This document shows positions 7,802 to 16,873 of a DNA stretch of 64,000 bases, in pieces. Positions within the stretch are counted from its first letter, which is position 1. The number at the start of each line of letters is the position of its first letter. The stretch lies in the NCBI RefSeq assembly GCF_008119665.1, contig NZ_CP043046.1, positions 2,232,001 to 2,296,000 of the forward strand, in the 5' to 3' direction. The position numbers and the translations under genes were made by a program. The notes beneath the pieces are model-generated. The model searched no databases and was not told where the DNA came from. It was given only the letters and a program-made list of their open reading frames with translations. The DNA comes from Pigmentiphaga aceris (GTDB taxonomy: Bacteria; Pseudomonadota; Gammaproteobacteria; Burkholderiales; Burkholderiaceae_B).

Positions 7802-8662
7802 TCAATCATCGCCATTGCGCAGCTCGTGTTCACCGCGCAGCCGCGCTTCTTCTTCCAGACGCGCATCTTCGATGTCCTGCATCAGCTCGTCCAGATCCAC
7901 CGGCGTGTCATCAACGGCGACGATGCCCGTGAGCGGTGAATCAAGCGTCAGCGTGCCGGCTTCGTACAACCCCCAGATTTCCTTGCCGTAGTTCAATTCC
8001 AGCAACTTGGGCGCAAAGCGGCCGAAGTAGGCTGCCAGATTGTCGACGTCGCGTTCCAGCATGACGGCGGCTTCGCTGTTGCCGGCTGCGTCCACCGCCT
8101 GCGGCAGGTCGATGATCATCGGGCCGTCGCCGGCCAGCAAGATGTTGTATTCGGACAAGTCACCGTGGATCATGCCGGCCAGCAGCATGCGCACCACCTG
8201 GCCCAGCAACATGGCGTGCAACTCGACCGCCTGTTCCTCGCTCATGTCCACGTCGTTCAAGCGCGGCGCAACGTTGCCGTCCTCGTCAGTGACAAGGTCC
8301 ATCAACAGCACGCCGTCCGTACAGATGTAGGGCTGCGGCACGCGCACGCCGGCGTTGGCCATGCGGAACAAGGCGTCCACCTCGGCGTTCTGCCACATCT
8401 CTTCCTGCATCTGCCGACCGTAACGTGTGCCTTTTTCCATGGCACGCGCCTGACGGCTGTTCTTGACCTTGCGGCCATCCAGGTAAGACGTGGCTTGCTT
8501 GAAGCTGCGCTGCTTGGCGTCTTTGTAGACCTTGGCGCACCGTTTTTCGTCGCCGCAACGCACCACATATACGGTGGCTTCCTTGCCGCTCATCAACTGG
8601 CCAAGCACTTCGTCGATCAGTCCTTCCTCAAGCAAAGGCTCAAGCCGCTTGGGTACCTTCAT
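7802..8662 (-). CDS. RIO1-family atypical serine protein kinase
   Basis: A RIO-type kinase, 286 residues. Visible motifs are the nucleotide loop SGKEATVYVVR, the catalytic loop HGDLSEYNILL with its aspartate, and the metal-binding loop IIDLPQAVD. The C-terminal 30 residues are acidic. The frame extends upstream to 8734, but ATG at 8662 (MKVPKRLEPLLEEGLID) begins at the RIO N-terminal helix and is preferred. RIO kinases act in ribosome maturation in eukaryotes and archaea; the role of the bacterial RIO1-like proteins is not established. It stands alone. Confidence 0.9.
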   Translation of the reverse strand: MKVPKRLEPLLEEGLIDEVLGQLMSGKEATVYVVRCGDEKRCAKVYKDAKQRSFKQATSYLDGRKVKNSRQARAMEKGTRYGRQMQEEMWQNAEVDALFRMANAGVRVPQPYICTDGVLLMDLVTDEDGNVAPRLNDVDMSEEQAVELHAMLLGQVVRMLLAGMIHGDLSEYNILLAGDGPMIIDLPQAVDAAGNSEAAVMLERDVDNLAAYFGRFAPKLLELNYGKEIWGLYEAGTLTLDSPLTGIVAVDDTPVDLDELMQDIEDARLEEEARLRGEHELRNGDD

Positions 8663-8837
8663 GCGAACACCGGTTGCGCGGTGGCACAGAGACAGGTGGG
8701 CAGGGCGCGGGGCGTATGACGCAGCGCGGCGCAAAATGCGGCTGGGGAATGTGAAAAGCTCATTACCCGATTATAAGGAGCCACGGCCGAGCTGCGGATA
8801 CCCCGGGTTTTCGACAGCGCGGCACTTGGTGATTGGA

Positions 8838-9200
8838 TCAGAGTTCTACCAAAGTCTTGAAACCGCCGAAGAACATGCGCTTTCCATCGAAGGGCATGTT
8901 TTTGGGGTCCATCATCGAGGCCAGCCGTGGATCGTTCATGACCTTGGCATTGATTTCATCCCGCTTTTCGCGCGACTCATAAACGATCCAGGAAAACACC
9001 ACGACCTCATCTTCCTGCAACTGCACACTTTGCGGGAACGATGTGAGCTTGCCCGGTTTCACATCGTCGGCCACACACTCGATGTATTCGAGTGCGCCAT
9101 GTTCCATCCAGATCCGTCCCGCCTGCTCGGCCATCTGTCGATAGGCGTCCAGATTGGCGCTCGGCACGGGAAGCACAAAACCATCAACGTAACGCGACAT
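8838..9200 (-). CDS. DUF1428 family protein
   Basis: A 120-residue protein with the family's features: MSRYVDGFVLPVP at the start, WMEHGALEYIECVADDV, a strand containing VVFSWIVYESREKRDEIN, and MPFDGKRMFFGGF near the end. These are small soluble alpha/beta dimers of the dimeric barrel type, with no firm biochemical role. ATG at 9200 matches the family N-terminus and has a purine-rich site upstream; the frame could extend to 9272 without homology. It is transcribed alone. Confidence 0.85.
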   Translation of the reverse strand: MSRYVDGFVLPVPSANLDAYRQMAEQAGRIWMEHGALEYIECVADDVKPGKLTSFPQSVQLQEDEVVVFSWIVYESREKRDEINAKVMNDPRLASMMDPKNMPFDGKRMFFGGFKTLVEL

Positions 9201-9369
9201 GATCGATCTCCTGACTGGTTCGCAAGGTATACGGATGTGTGTTGCGGGGCGGGAATCGTCGGCGCACCGCACGTGTTGTCTGCGTGCTCAGGATAGCCCT
9301 CCTGATGGCAATAGCCGATATCAGCAATAATTCCTTTCTATCGCGGACTGCACCACGCAGGAGAAGCAG

Positions 9370-9909
9370 ATGAAAGTATTCGGCGTTGCTGGTTACAGCA
9401 ACTCGGGCAAGACCACCTTGATCGAACAACTGATTCCGCGCGCGGTTGCACGCGGACTGCGCGTGTCGCTGATCAAGCACGCGCACCACGAGTTCGATGT
9501 AGATCAACCCGGCAAGGATTCCTGGCGTCACCGCAAGGCGGGTGCTGCCGAAGTGATGGTAGTGTCAGGCAAGCGCTGGGCGCTGATGCACGAGCTCCGC
9601 GGCGCGGACGAGCCCGCGCTCGATGAATTGATCGCCAAGCTGGCACCCTGTGATCTGGTGCTGGTCGAAGGCTACAAGGCATCGCCCATCCCCAAGCTTG
9701 AGGTCTGGCGCGCTGAAAATGGCAAACCGCGTCTGCCCGACGACGACGCGCACATTGTGGCGTTGGTGACCGATTCCCCGGCTGCGGCGGACGAATCCCG
9801 CCTGCCTGTGCTCGACCTTGACGATCCTGACGCGGTGCTTGCCTGGATTCTCGATTATCTGGCGTGGCCCGAAGATGGTGCCGAATCGCTATTACGGAGT
9901 GCTTTATGA
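9370..9909 (+). CDS. mobB: Molybdopterin-guanine dinucleotide biosynthesis adaptor MobB
   Basis: A GTP-binding P-loop protein that assists MobA in attaching GMP to molybdopterin. The P-loop GYSNSGKTTL is at residues 7-16, followed by SLIKHAHHEFDVDQPGKDSW, typical of MobB. Later LVEGYKASPIPKLEVWR is the conserved distal motif. The 179-residue length is normal. A site GGAGAAGCAG lies just before the ATG. The stop overlaps the moeA start in ATGA, beginning a four-gene run. No mobA is in the window. Confidence 0.93.
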   Translation: MKVFGVAGYSNSGKTTLIEQLIPRAVARGLRVSLIKHAHHEFDVDQPGKDSWRHRKAGAAEVMVVSGKRWALMHELRGADEPALDELIAKLAPCDLVLVEGYKASPIPKLEVWRAENGKPRLPDDDAHIVALVTDSPAAADESRLPVLDLDDPDAVLAWILDYLAWPEDGAESLLRSAL

Positions 9910-11144
9910 GTTTGATGTCCTTGGACGATGCCCTGGTCCGCCTGCTGGCCGGCGCGGATGCCTATCTGCAGACCGTGCCCCATGCTGCGCGGGTGCCGGC
10001 GTCGGTACCGCTGTCCGATGCACTGGGCCGGGTGCTGGCAACGGATATCGCGTCGTCCATGTCCGTGCCTTCGGTCGAGAACTCGGCCATGGATGGATAC
10101 GCATTGCGAGCCGCCGATGTGGTGGCGGGTGGCCCTGGCTTGGCGATATCGCAGCGTGTCGCGGCTGGTCAGGTGCCGACCCCGCTGACCCCGGGAACGG
10201 TGGCCCGCATCTTCACTGGCGCGCAACTGCCCGAAGGCGCAGACACCGTCGTGATGCAGGAAGACGTGCGTCTGGTTGACGGTTTGGCCTGCTTCGATGC
10301 CGTGCCGCAGGCAGGCGCGCACGTGCGCGGCATTGGCTGCGACATCATGGAAGGCAGCGTCATCCTGAAAGCCGGCGACCGGCTTGGCCCCGCCCACATT
10401 GCGCTGGCTGCGTCCACCGGGCTGGATCGCCTGCCGGTGTGGCCGCGTGTGCGGGTGGCTACGTTTTCCACCGGTGATGAACTGGTGATGCCGGGCGAGC
10501 CGCTGGTGCCGGGCAAGATCTACAACTCCAATCGCTTCCTGTTGCGCGGTCTGCTGGCCGGGCTGGATGTGCTGCATACCGATCTGGGCATTGTCGAAGA
10601 CTCCCTCGACGCGACCCGCGAGGTATTGCGCCGGGCGGCGGCCGATCATGACTTGATCGTCACCACCGGTGGCGTGTCGGTGGGCGAAGAAGACCACGTG
10701 CGTCCGGCCGTCGAAGCCGAAGGCCGCATCGATCTGTGGGCGCTGGCCATCAAGCCGGGCAAACCGCTGGCCTTTGGTGCCATTCGTCGTGAGGATGGTG
10801 CCGAAGCCTTGTTCATCGGCCTGCCCGGCAATCCGGTATCGAGCCTGATCACCTTTGCGCTGTGCGTGCGGCCCGTCTTGCTGCGCCTGGCCGGGATGGC
10901 AGACGTTGCCCCGGTACGGATTGCATCGCGTGCCGATTTCTCGTGGCCGCGTGGCGACCGCCGGCGCGAATTCCTGCGCGCGCGACGCAATGCACAAGGC
11001 GGGCTGGACCTGTTCTCCAATCAGTTGTCGGCCGTGCTGACGTCGACGGTGTGGGCAGACGGCATTGTCGACAACCCATCGGGTCAGACTATTGCGCCGG
11101 GCGACACCGTGCAATTCATCGCGTTTTCGGATCTGCTGTCATGA
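9906..11144 (+). CDS. moeA: Molybdopterin molybdenumtransferase MoeA
   Basis: Inserts molybdate into adenylated molybdopterin. Over its 412 residues it shows the MoeA motifs PSVENSAMDGYALRAADV near residue 60, IFTGAQLPEGADTVVMQED, TGDELVMPGEPLVPGKIYNS in the MogA-like domain, the loop TTGGVSVGEEDHV, and the FIGLPGNPVSSLITF segment. ATG at 9906 overlaps the mobB stop by four bases, and its own stop overlaps the moaD ATG in the same way, so translation is probably coupled. Confidence 0.96.
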   Translation: MSLMSLDDALVRLLAGADAYLQTVPHAARVPASVPLSDALGRVLATDIASSMSVPSVENSAMDGYALRAADVVAGGPGLAISQRVAAGQVPTPLTPGTVARIFTGAQLPEGADTVVMQEDVRLVDGLACFDAVPQAGAHVRGIGCDIMEGSVILKAGDRLGPAHIALAASTGLDRLPVWPRVRVATFSTGDELVMPGEPLVPGKIYNSNRFLLRGLLAGLDVLHTDLGIVEDSLDATREVLRRAAADHDLIVTTGGVSVGEEDHVRPAVEAEGRIDLWALAIKPGKPLAFGAIRREDGAEALFIGLPGNPVSSLITFALCVRPVLLRLAGMADVAPVRIASRADFSWPRGDRRREFLRARRNAQGGLDLFSNQLSAVLTSTVWADGIVDNPSGQTIAPGDTVQFIAFSDLLS

Positions 11145-11398
11145 AGCTCGAACTGCGCTTTTTTGCTTCGGTACGCGAGGCTTTGTCTTGCGATGCCGAA
11201 TCGGTTGATGTCCCCGCCGAGGTCGGCACGGTTGGTGCATTGCGCGACTGGCTGGCGGCACGTGGTGACACCTGGTCGCGCGCATTGGGCGCGGGCAAGT
11301 CTGTGCGTGCAGCAGTCGATCTGGACATGGTCGGTGCCGATGCCCCTTTGCACGAAGGTGCAGAAGTGGCGTTCTTCCCGCCCGTGACGGGGGGGTAA
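11141..11398 (+). CDS. moaD: Molybdopterin synthase small subunit MoaD
   Basis: A ubiquitin-fold sulfur carrier of 85 residues. The C-terminus PPVTGG ends in the diglycine that becomes a thiocarboxylate and donates sulfur to precursor Z. The strand KLELRFFASVREAL is typical. ATG at 11141 overlaps the end of moeA, and its stop shares one base with the moaE ATG. It pairs with MoaE encoded next. Confidence 0.95.
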   Translation: MKLELRFFASVREALSCDAESVDVPAEVGTVGALRDWLAARGDTWSRALGAGKSVRAAVDLDMVGADAPLHEGAEVAFFPPVTGG

Positions 11399-11886
11399 TG
11401 ACAGCCATGACGACCCGTGTTTCCATCAGCGTCCAATCGGAGGACTTCGACGTGTCAGCCGAGCTTGTCGCACTGCGGGCAGACGACACTTCTATTGGCG
11501 CGGTCGTGAATTTCGTCGGCTTGGTGCGTGATCGCAATGACGGTGCGCAGGTATCCGCCATGACGCTGGAACACTATCCCGGCATGACCGAACGGGCGCT
11601 GGAAAAGATCGTGGCCGAGGCTGCTCAGCGCTGGTCGCTGGCGGCGGTGCGGGTGATTCATCGCGTCGGCACCTTGCGCGCACCCGATCAGATCGTGCTG
11701 GTTGCCACTGCCAGCATGCATCGTGGTGATGCGTTCGAAGCCTGTGCGTTCATCATGGATTACTTGAAGACGCGTGCGCCGTTCTGGAAGCGCGAAGACA
11801 CGCCAGCGGGATCGCGCTGGGTGGAGGCGCGGGAGTCCGATGATGATGCGGCGGCGCGCTGGGATACGCCTGGCACCAACGCTTGA
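11398..11886 (+). CDS. moaE: Molybdopterin synthase catalytic subunit MoaE
   Basis: The large subunit of molybdopterin synthase, which converts precursor Z to molybdopterin with sulfur from MoaD. Visible motifs are GAVVNFVGLVRDRNDG, LEHYPGMTERALEKI, VRVIHRVGTL and the catalytic lysine region YLKTRAPFWKRED. The length of 162 residues is normal, with a short variable C-terminus. It is the last gene of the run and is convergent with the LysR gene. Confidence 0.95.
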   Translation: MTAMTTRVSISVQSEDFDVSAELVALRADDTSIGAVVNFVGLVRDRNDGAQVSAMTLEHYPGMTERALEKIVAEAAQRWSLAAVRVIHRVGTLRAPDQIVLVATASMHRGDAFEACAFIMDYLKTRAPFWKREDTPAGSRWVEARESDDDAAARWDTPGTNA

Positions 11887-11903
11887 TGGCGCTTGGATAG
11901 TGT

Positions 11904-12827
11904 CTAGGGCATGAAGCCCGACCCGGGTCGGGTGGCTGCCTGTACCAGCGCGTCCACCACCACGCGCAGCTTGGGGTGGATGTATCTGGACTTCGGCCAG
12001 ACCACATGGATCGGCATTTCCGAGCCGGCGAACTGATCCAGCACAGTGGCCAAGGCACCGGATTGCAGTTGCCCACCGACAAGCCAGGTGGGCAGCTGGC
12101 ACAGTCCGCATCCGGCCAGCACCGCGGCCACCATCGCATCGCCATCGCTGAATTCATGGCGAACGTTCACTTCCTGCGCGTAGCTGCGGCCGTCCTTTTC
12201 TTTCAGCAGCCAGGTCGGACGTGCCTTCCGACGCCAGCCAATGATGCAGTCACGGGTCAACAGCTCTGACGCCGCTTGCGGGTGGCCGTGTTGGTCAAGG
12301 TAGGCAGGCGATGCGCAGATGACGAGTTTCTGGGTGCCCAGTTTGCGTGCCACCAGGTCTGCATCGTCGTCCAGGCTGCCGATGCGCACCGCCACGTCCG
12401 CCCCTTCATCAACGACGTCGATGGTGCGCTCGCTGAACATGACCTTGAAATGCAAGCCGGCATGTTCGCGGGCCAGGGCGGTCAGCAGCGGCATGACGTG
12501 GCGTCGCCCAAACGCGGCGGGCAGATCGATGCGTACTTTGCCGACCACCGCATTGCGGCCACTTGCCAGATTTTTCTCGGCACCATCGAGCTGTCCGAGA
12601 ACCGCCAGACACGTCTCCAGGTAAGCCTCGCCTTCGTTGGTAAGCGTGAGCCTGCGAGTGGTGCGGTGAAGCAGCTTGGTGCCGACCCGTGCTTCAAGGC
12701 GTGACACGCTTTTTCCGACTGCCGATGGGGTCAGCTGCAATATCGCGCCTGCCGCAGTGAAGCTGCCTGCGCGCGCTGTCTCTACAAATTCGGCAAGTCC
12801 GTCAAAGCGTTGAGATAGGTCTGACAT
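11904..12827 (-). CDS. LysR-family transcriptional regulator
   Basis: A 307-residue regulator. Residues 8-68 form the winged helix-turn-helix (FVETARAGSFTAAGAILQLT, then SAVGKSVSRLEARVG and LLHRTTRRLTLTNEG). The rest is the periplasmic-binding-like effector domain, with VAVRIGSLDDDADLVARKLG. It is divergent from an Old Yellow Enzyme gene, the classic LysR arrangement, so that gene is its likely target. An inverted repeat, TGGAATT...AATTCCA, lies in the 98-bp gap. The effector is unknown. Confidence 0.93.
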   Translation of the reverse strand: MSDLSQRFDGLAEFVETARAGSFTAAGAILQLTPSAVGKSVSRLEARVGTKLLHRTTRRLTLTNEGEAYLETCLAVLGQLDGAEKNLASGRNAVVGKVRIDLPAAFGRRHVMPLLTALAREHAGLHFKVMFSERTIDVVDEGADVAVRIGSLDDDADLVARKLGTQKLVICASPAYLDQHGHPQAASELLTRDCIIGWRRKARPTWLLKEKDGRSYAQEVNVRHEFSDGDAMVAAVLAGCGLCQLPTWLVGGQLQSGALATVLDQFAGSEMPIHVVWPKSRYIHPKLRVVVDALVQAATRPGSGFMP

Positions 12828-12851
12828 TCTGGAATCTCAGGATCGAATGAT

Positions 12852-12879
12852 TGGAATTTTAGGTGGATTATCAATTCCA
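12852..12879. promoter_or_regulatory. Candidate LysR operator
   Basis: TGGAATT at 12852-12858 and its perfect complement AATTCCA at 12873-12879 are 14 bp apart, between the divergent LysR and alkene reductase starts. A further TGGAATC lies just upstream near the LysR start. LysR proteins usually bind interrupted dyads in this position; the assignment is by position and symmetry. Confidence 0.5.
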
Positions 12880-12925
12880 GGCTAAGTAATTAGCATGTCA
12901 GCTTCACATGCAAAGAAGCTGAGCA

Positions 12926-14068
12926 ATGACCCTGATTTTTGATTCCTACGACCTGGCCGGTTTGCAGTTGCCTAACCGCATCGTCATGGCACCCATGACC
13001 CGGGCCCGCGCCCCCGAGGGCATCCCGGACGATATGACAGTGCTGTACTACCGTCAGCGGGCCAGTGCCGGACTCATCATCAGCGAAGGCGCGCCGGTAT
13101 CCACGGAAGGGCGTGGATACCTGTTCAATCCTGCGCTGCATACCGCCGAGCAGGCGGCAGGGTGGCGGCGCGTGACCGATGGGGTGCACAGCGAAGGCGG
13201 GCGCATTTTTGCTCAGCTTTGGCATGTGGGCCGCCTGTCGCATACGTCTTTGCAGGTGGATGGGCGTGCACCCGTATCGTCAACGGCAACCCGCTCGGCA
13301 ACCGCCAAGGCCTTCGCCTACGACGAGAACGGCGCGCCCGCCATGGTGCCCGTGAGCGCACCTCGTGCTTTGGCGACTGATGAGATTGCACGTGTTACGC
13401 AGGACTTCGTTCGGGCGGCACAGCTGGCGATCGATGCCGGCTTCGATGGTGTCGAAATTCACGGCGCAAACGGTTATCTGTTCGAGCAATTTCTTAACGG
13501 CGGTGTCAACGACCGAACCGACCGATACGGTGGCTCGATCCCCAATCGCTTGCGCTTTTTGCTTGAAACCTTCGATGCGATTGCCGCTGCAATCGGTTCG
13601 CATCGTGTAGGCATTCGCATCTCGCCGTTCGGACGGCTGTACGACATGCCTGCTTTTGAGGGCGAGGCCGATACGTGGCTGGCCCTGGCCGAAGCCCTGG
13701 CACCACGCAAGCTGGCCTACGTGCATCTCAGCGACCAGCTTTCGCTGGGCTGCGAAAAGATTCCGAGCGACTTCAGTGCGGCATTCCGGCGCGCCTATCC
13801 GGGTACCCTGATCGCAGCGGGCAACTTCGATAAAGCGTCTGGCGAACGCGCGCTGCAGTCGGGCGAGCTTGATCTGATCGCCTTCGGCCGACCGTTCATC
13901 TCAAACCCGGACCTGGTCGAACGCATGAGGCACGATTGGCCAATCGCACCCGCAGACCGCGCAACGTTCTACGGCAGCAGCGGTGCAAAAGGCTATACCG
14001 ATTACCCGCGTTATCAGCCTGCGGCACTGCCCCAAGATGCGGATGTTTCCTTGGTGAACCCGGCATGA
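12926..14068 (+). CDS. Old Yellow Enzyme family alkene reductase (NemA-like)
   Basis: An FMN-dependent NAD(P)H oxidoreductase of 380 residues that reduces activated C=C bonds and nitro-esters. Motifs include LPNRIVMAPMTRARA at the N-terminus, LWHVGRLSH, the flavin and substrate pair in GFDGVEIHGANGYLFEQFL, NDRTDRYGGSI, and the phosphate-binding FGRPFISNPDLVERM. The length and FMN motifs fit the NemA/XenA-like class. ATG at 12926 begins at the barrel. It is divergent from the LysR gene and its stop overlaps the next gene by ATGA, so the pair is probably an inducible detoxification operon. Confidence 0.93.
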   Translation: MTLIFDSYDLAGLQLPNRIVMAPMTRARAPEGIPDDMTVLYYRQRASAGLIISEGAPVSTEGRGYLFNPALHTAEQAAGWRRVTDGVHSEGGRIFAQLWHVGRLSHTSLQVDGRAPVSSTATRSATAKAFAYDENGAPAMVPVSAPRALATDEIARVTQDFVRAAQLAIDAGFDGVEIHGANGYLFEQFLNGGVNDRTDRYGGSIPNRLRFLLETFDAIAAAIGSHRVGIRISPFGRLYDMPAFEGEADTWLALAEALAPRKLAYVHLSDQLSLGCEKIPSDFSAAFRRAYPGTLIAAGNFDKASGERALQSGELDLIAFGRPFISNPDLVERMRHDWPIAPADRATFYGSSGAKGYTDYPRYQPAALPQDADVSLVNPA

Positions 14069-14580
14069 TGCAAACACATCAACGCTTGGATGCCGGGGCG
14101 GACGACAAGCTGAAGGCGGTGCTTGACCGAGAGGAAATCCGCAATCTGCGCAGCCTGTACGCCCACTTCCTGGACGGCAATCTGCTGGACCGTCTGGACG
14201 ACATCTTCACGGTGGATGCGGTGGCAGATACGGGCCGTGGTCAGTGGAACGGGCGGCAAGAGATTCGCGATGGATTGCGCGCCGCTTTTCAGGAGTACGA
14301 CCGTGATGGCCAGGGTCGTTATCCGTTCATGCACGCCGTGACCAATCACTGGATCGAGATACTGGGGCCGGATATCGCCGAGGGGCGTTGCTACCTGATC
14401 GATTTCGAGACCGCGTCCAAGCCTGATCCCAATCCGCTTTTGCTGCTTGGCATCTACGCCGACGAGTACAAGCGCGTCGATGGCAACTGGCGCATCAGCC
14501 GGTCTCGTCTCGAACACATCTGGCCGCAGCGCAATGGCGGGGGCGGCACGCCAGGAGACGGGTTGGTCCTTCCTGAGTAG
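14065..14580 (+). CDS. SnoaL/NTF2-like nuclear transport factor 2 family protein
   Basis: A 171-residue protein. Residues 20-150 show the SnoaL-like cone fold pattern: REEIRNLRSLYAHFLDGN, then FTVDAVADTG, FMHAVTNHWIEI, GRCYLIDFET and the final YKRVDGNWRISRSRLEH. Relatives are ring-hydroxylating dioxygenase small subunits, ketosteroid isomerases or dehydratases; the sequence does not decide. The ATG overlaps the reductase stop in ATGA, so it probably acts with the reductase on one compound class. The C-terminus is glycine-rich. Confidence 0.8.
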   Translation: MMQTHQRLDAGADDKLKAVLDREEIRNLRSLYAHFLDGNLLDRLDDIFTVDAVADTGRGQWNGRQEIRDGLRAAFQEYDRDGQGRYPFMHAVTNHWIEILGPDIAEGRCYLIDFETASKPDPNPLLLLGIYADEYKRVDGNWRISRSRLEHIWPQRNGGGGTPGDGLVLPE

Positions 14581-14597
14581 AAGGCTGGGTGTTTGTT

Positions 14598-14638
14598 GGG
14601 GCGAACATATCTGGCAGAGGTGCCGCCAGATATGCCCC
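14598..14638. terminator. Long hairpin between convergent genes
   Basis: ATATCTGGC at 14607-14615 pairs with GCCAGATAT at 14625-14633 around a nine-base loop. An outer GGGGC (14598-14602) and GCCCC (14634-14638) extend the stem with a bulge. It sits between two gene ends facing each other; no T-run is seen. Confidence 0.5.
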
Positions 14639-14669
14639 GACACCTCAAGCCTTCAACGTGCTGATCCTG

Positions 14670-16565
14670 TCAGCCCGCCCTGACCAAACTCGCGTGCCCC
14701 GCACCCAGGGGCGCGCGGCGCGTGTACAGGTGCACGTGCAAGTTGCCCTGGGCAAGCGCGGCCAACTGGTCGGCGCGCAACGACACCTCGCCGCTGGCAG
14801 CCTGCTTACCGGCCTTCAGCAAGGTCAGCTGCACGGGGCCGGCGTGTCCGTCTGTCCAGCGCTGCAAGGTCAGTGCAATCACGGCATCGTCATCGGCGTG
14901 GTTGACGGCGGCATTGAAGCGCATCACTCCTGTGGTGGGGTCGATGTCGTAACGCAGGCTGGCCGATGCACCGCCTGCGGTGGTGGCGTCGATCTGCGCA
15001 ATCCCGCTGCGTGATCGTGGCGCGCGGCCATTAACCAAGGGCGGGGTCGAGAACGGTGCGCGGCGCGGCTGGATCGCGCGTTCCCAGTGCAAGGCATAGT
15101 TCAACAGGTCTTGCTCGGCATAGGCCTTGCCCAGCATGTCGATGCCAACGGGCACGTAGTCAGCCGTGAACCCCGCCGGCATGCACAGCGCGGGCAAGCC
15201 GCTGCCCGGGCTGAGCGGGCAATTCAGTTCCGACTGGATCTCGCCGATGATCACGGGTTTTTTGCGCAGCATCGGGTACACCAGCACCTCGACACCATTA
15301 GTCTGCATGGCCTCGTCGACCGCATGGCGCAGTTCGATGCGTTTGGCCAGGCCGGCCTGATAGGCTGCCTCGTCGCGCTGCGATGCCACATTGCGGCGGC
15401 GGAAAATGCCATCCAATTGTTCTTGGTTCAAGCCCAGATCCAGAATCTGCGTAAGTGAACCGACAGGGGCGTCTTCGTGCCTCGCCAGATAATCCGCCAG
15501 GTCGAATTTGAATTCGTGATGAATCACGTTGCTGTCGCGCATCAACGCCATCAGGTTCGGAATATGCACGTCTACCGCAATCGCCCCCAGGGCTTCCATG
15601 CTGCGGATTGCACGGCGGACGATGGTCGATACTTCGTCTTCATCAGCATGTTCACCGAAAAAATCATGCAGCACGCCGATACGCAAGCCAACCAGCGCGT
15701 TGTCGCGCAGACCATCCAGATAAGAAGGCGGGATATGGGCGTCGGCATCCAGGGTAGAAGCATCGTCCGGGTCGCCGCCAACGGTTGCATCAAGTACTGC
15801 TGCCAGATCGTGCACACAGCGCGCCATCGGGCCGGCGCTGTCCATGGTGCTGGACAGCGGAATGACGCCCGCGCGGCTGGATAAGCCACGCGTGACACGA
15901 ATGCCCACCAGGTTCTGATTGGCAGCCGGCACGCGGATCGACCCGCTGGTGTCGCTGCCCATGCCGGCCGCAGCGAACGAGGCGGCCACCGCTGCGCCAG
16001 TGCCACCGCTTGAACCACCCGGCACGCGGCGCAGATCGTAGGGATTGCGGGTCGGGCCGGTCAGCGACGATGCGTTGGTAATGCCAGCCGCCAGTTCGTG
16101 CATGGTGGTCTTGCCCAGAATCACCGCGCCGGCCTTGCGCAACTTGGCAACCTGGAAGGCATCCCGGGCGGGTTGCAGGCTTGCCAGCGCCAACGAGCCG
16201 CCTGAGGTCGGCATGTCGGCGGTGTCGTAGTTGTCCTTGATCAGCAGGGGAATGCCATGCAGCGGGCCACGCGGGCCGCTGGTCTGGCGCTCGGCATCCA
16301 GCGCATCGGCAATGGCCTGGGCCTGGGGATTCACGGTAACGATGGCGTTGATGCCAGGCCCGTGCTGGTCGTAGGCGTTGATACGAGCCAAGTAGGCATC
16401 TACCAGTTCGCGCGATGTGGTGCGTCCGCTGCGCATGGCATCTTGCAATGCCGCAATCGAGGCTTCGTGAACGTTTATCTTGTTGCCGTCCCGGGACGCA
16501 TCTGCTGCATCGTGATCGGCCGTGAGGAAAACGTCGGGCAGGGCGGGGAAAGCGGCAGAGGTCAT
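14670..16565 (-). CDS. Amidase-signature family hydrolase with CHRD-like C-terminal extension
   Basis: An amidase-signature enzyme. Catalytic residues are visible: the lysine in PLLIKDNYDTAD, the cis-serine in PGGSSGGTGAAVAA and the nucleophile in GSDTSGSIRVPAANQ. The amidase core ends near residue 520. The remaining 100 or so residues contain VMRFNAAVN, VQLTLLKAGK and a final GNLHVHLYTRRAP, resembling a CHRD beta-domain, which is not usual in this family. ATG at 16565 is chosen; a TTG at 16586 would add seven residues, and neither has a good ribosome site. Substrate unknown. It is divergent from the diguanylate cyclase. Confidence 0.88.
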   Translation of the reverse strand: MTSAAFPALPDVFLTADHDAADASRDGNKINVHEASIAALQDAMRSGRTTSRELVDAYLARINAYDQHGPGINAIVTVNPQAQAIADALDAERQTSGPRGPLHGIPLLIKDNYDTADMPTSGGSLALASLQPARDAFQVAKLRKAGAVILGKTTMHELAAGITNASSLTGPTRNPYDLRRVPGGSSGGTGAAVAASFAAAGMGSDTSGSIRVPAANQNLVGIRVTRGLSSRAGVIPLSSTMDSAGPMARCVHDLAAVLDATVGGDPDDASTLDADAHIPPSYLDGLRDNALVGLRIGVLHDFFGEHADEDEVSTIVRRAIRSMEALGAIAVDVHIPNLMALMRDSNVIHHEFKFDLADYLARHEDAPVGSLTQILDLGLNQEQLDGIFRRRNVASQRDEAAYQAGLAKRIELRHAVDEAMQTNGVEVLVYPMLRKKPVIIGEIQSELNCPLSPGSGLPALCMPAGFTADYVPVGIDMLGKAYAEQDLLNYALHWERAIQPRRAPFSTPPLVNGRAPRSRSGIAQIDATTAGGASASLRYDIDPTTGVMRFNAAVNHADDDAVIALTLQRWTDGHAGPVQLTLLKAGKQAASGEVSLRADQLAALAQGNLHVHLYTRRAPLGAGHASLVRAG

Positions 16566-16873
16566 GGGCGGCAATAAGCTGTTCAATGATGCGATGGACT
16601 TAAGTTATGCGCACGGGCTGCCGACATTATGAAAGGGGCGGACTTATCGTGTGGGCACTTCTTGCACAGGTACGTGTGGCTTACCTGCCTGCTATGTAAG
16701 TGCCAGAACCGAATATGCCGTCAAAACATCATTGCGGATTTCCGGGGCTGGTCGGCGCGGCGGCGCGCTGGCATCATCGTCTCAGGAAAGGCCGATAACC
16801 GTGGGCTAGCAGCTTGGTTTCGACACCGCCAGACAATGGCCGCTGATTGTTTTTCTTCACGCATCGCTGCGCC
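16566..16873. other. Divergent intergenic region
   Basis: This 308-bp gap separates the amidase and the TPR-GGDEF gene, which are transcribed away from each other. I see no convincing gene, RNA or operator in it; it must hold both promoters. Confidence 0.5.
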
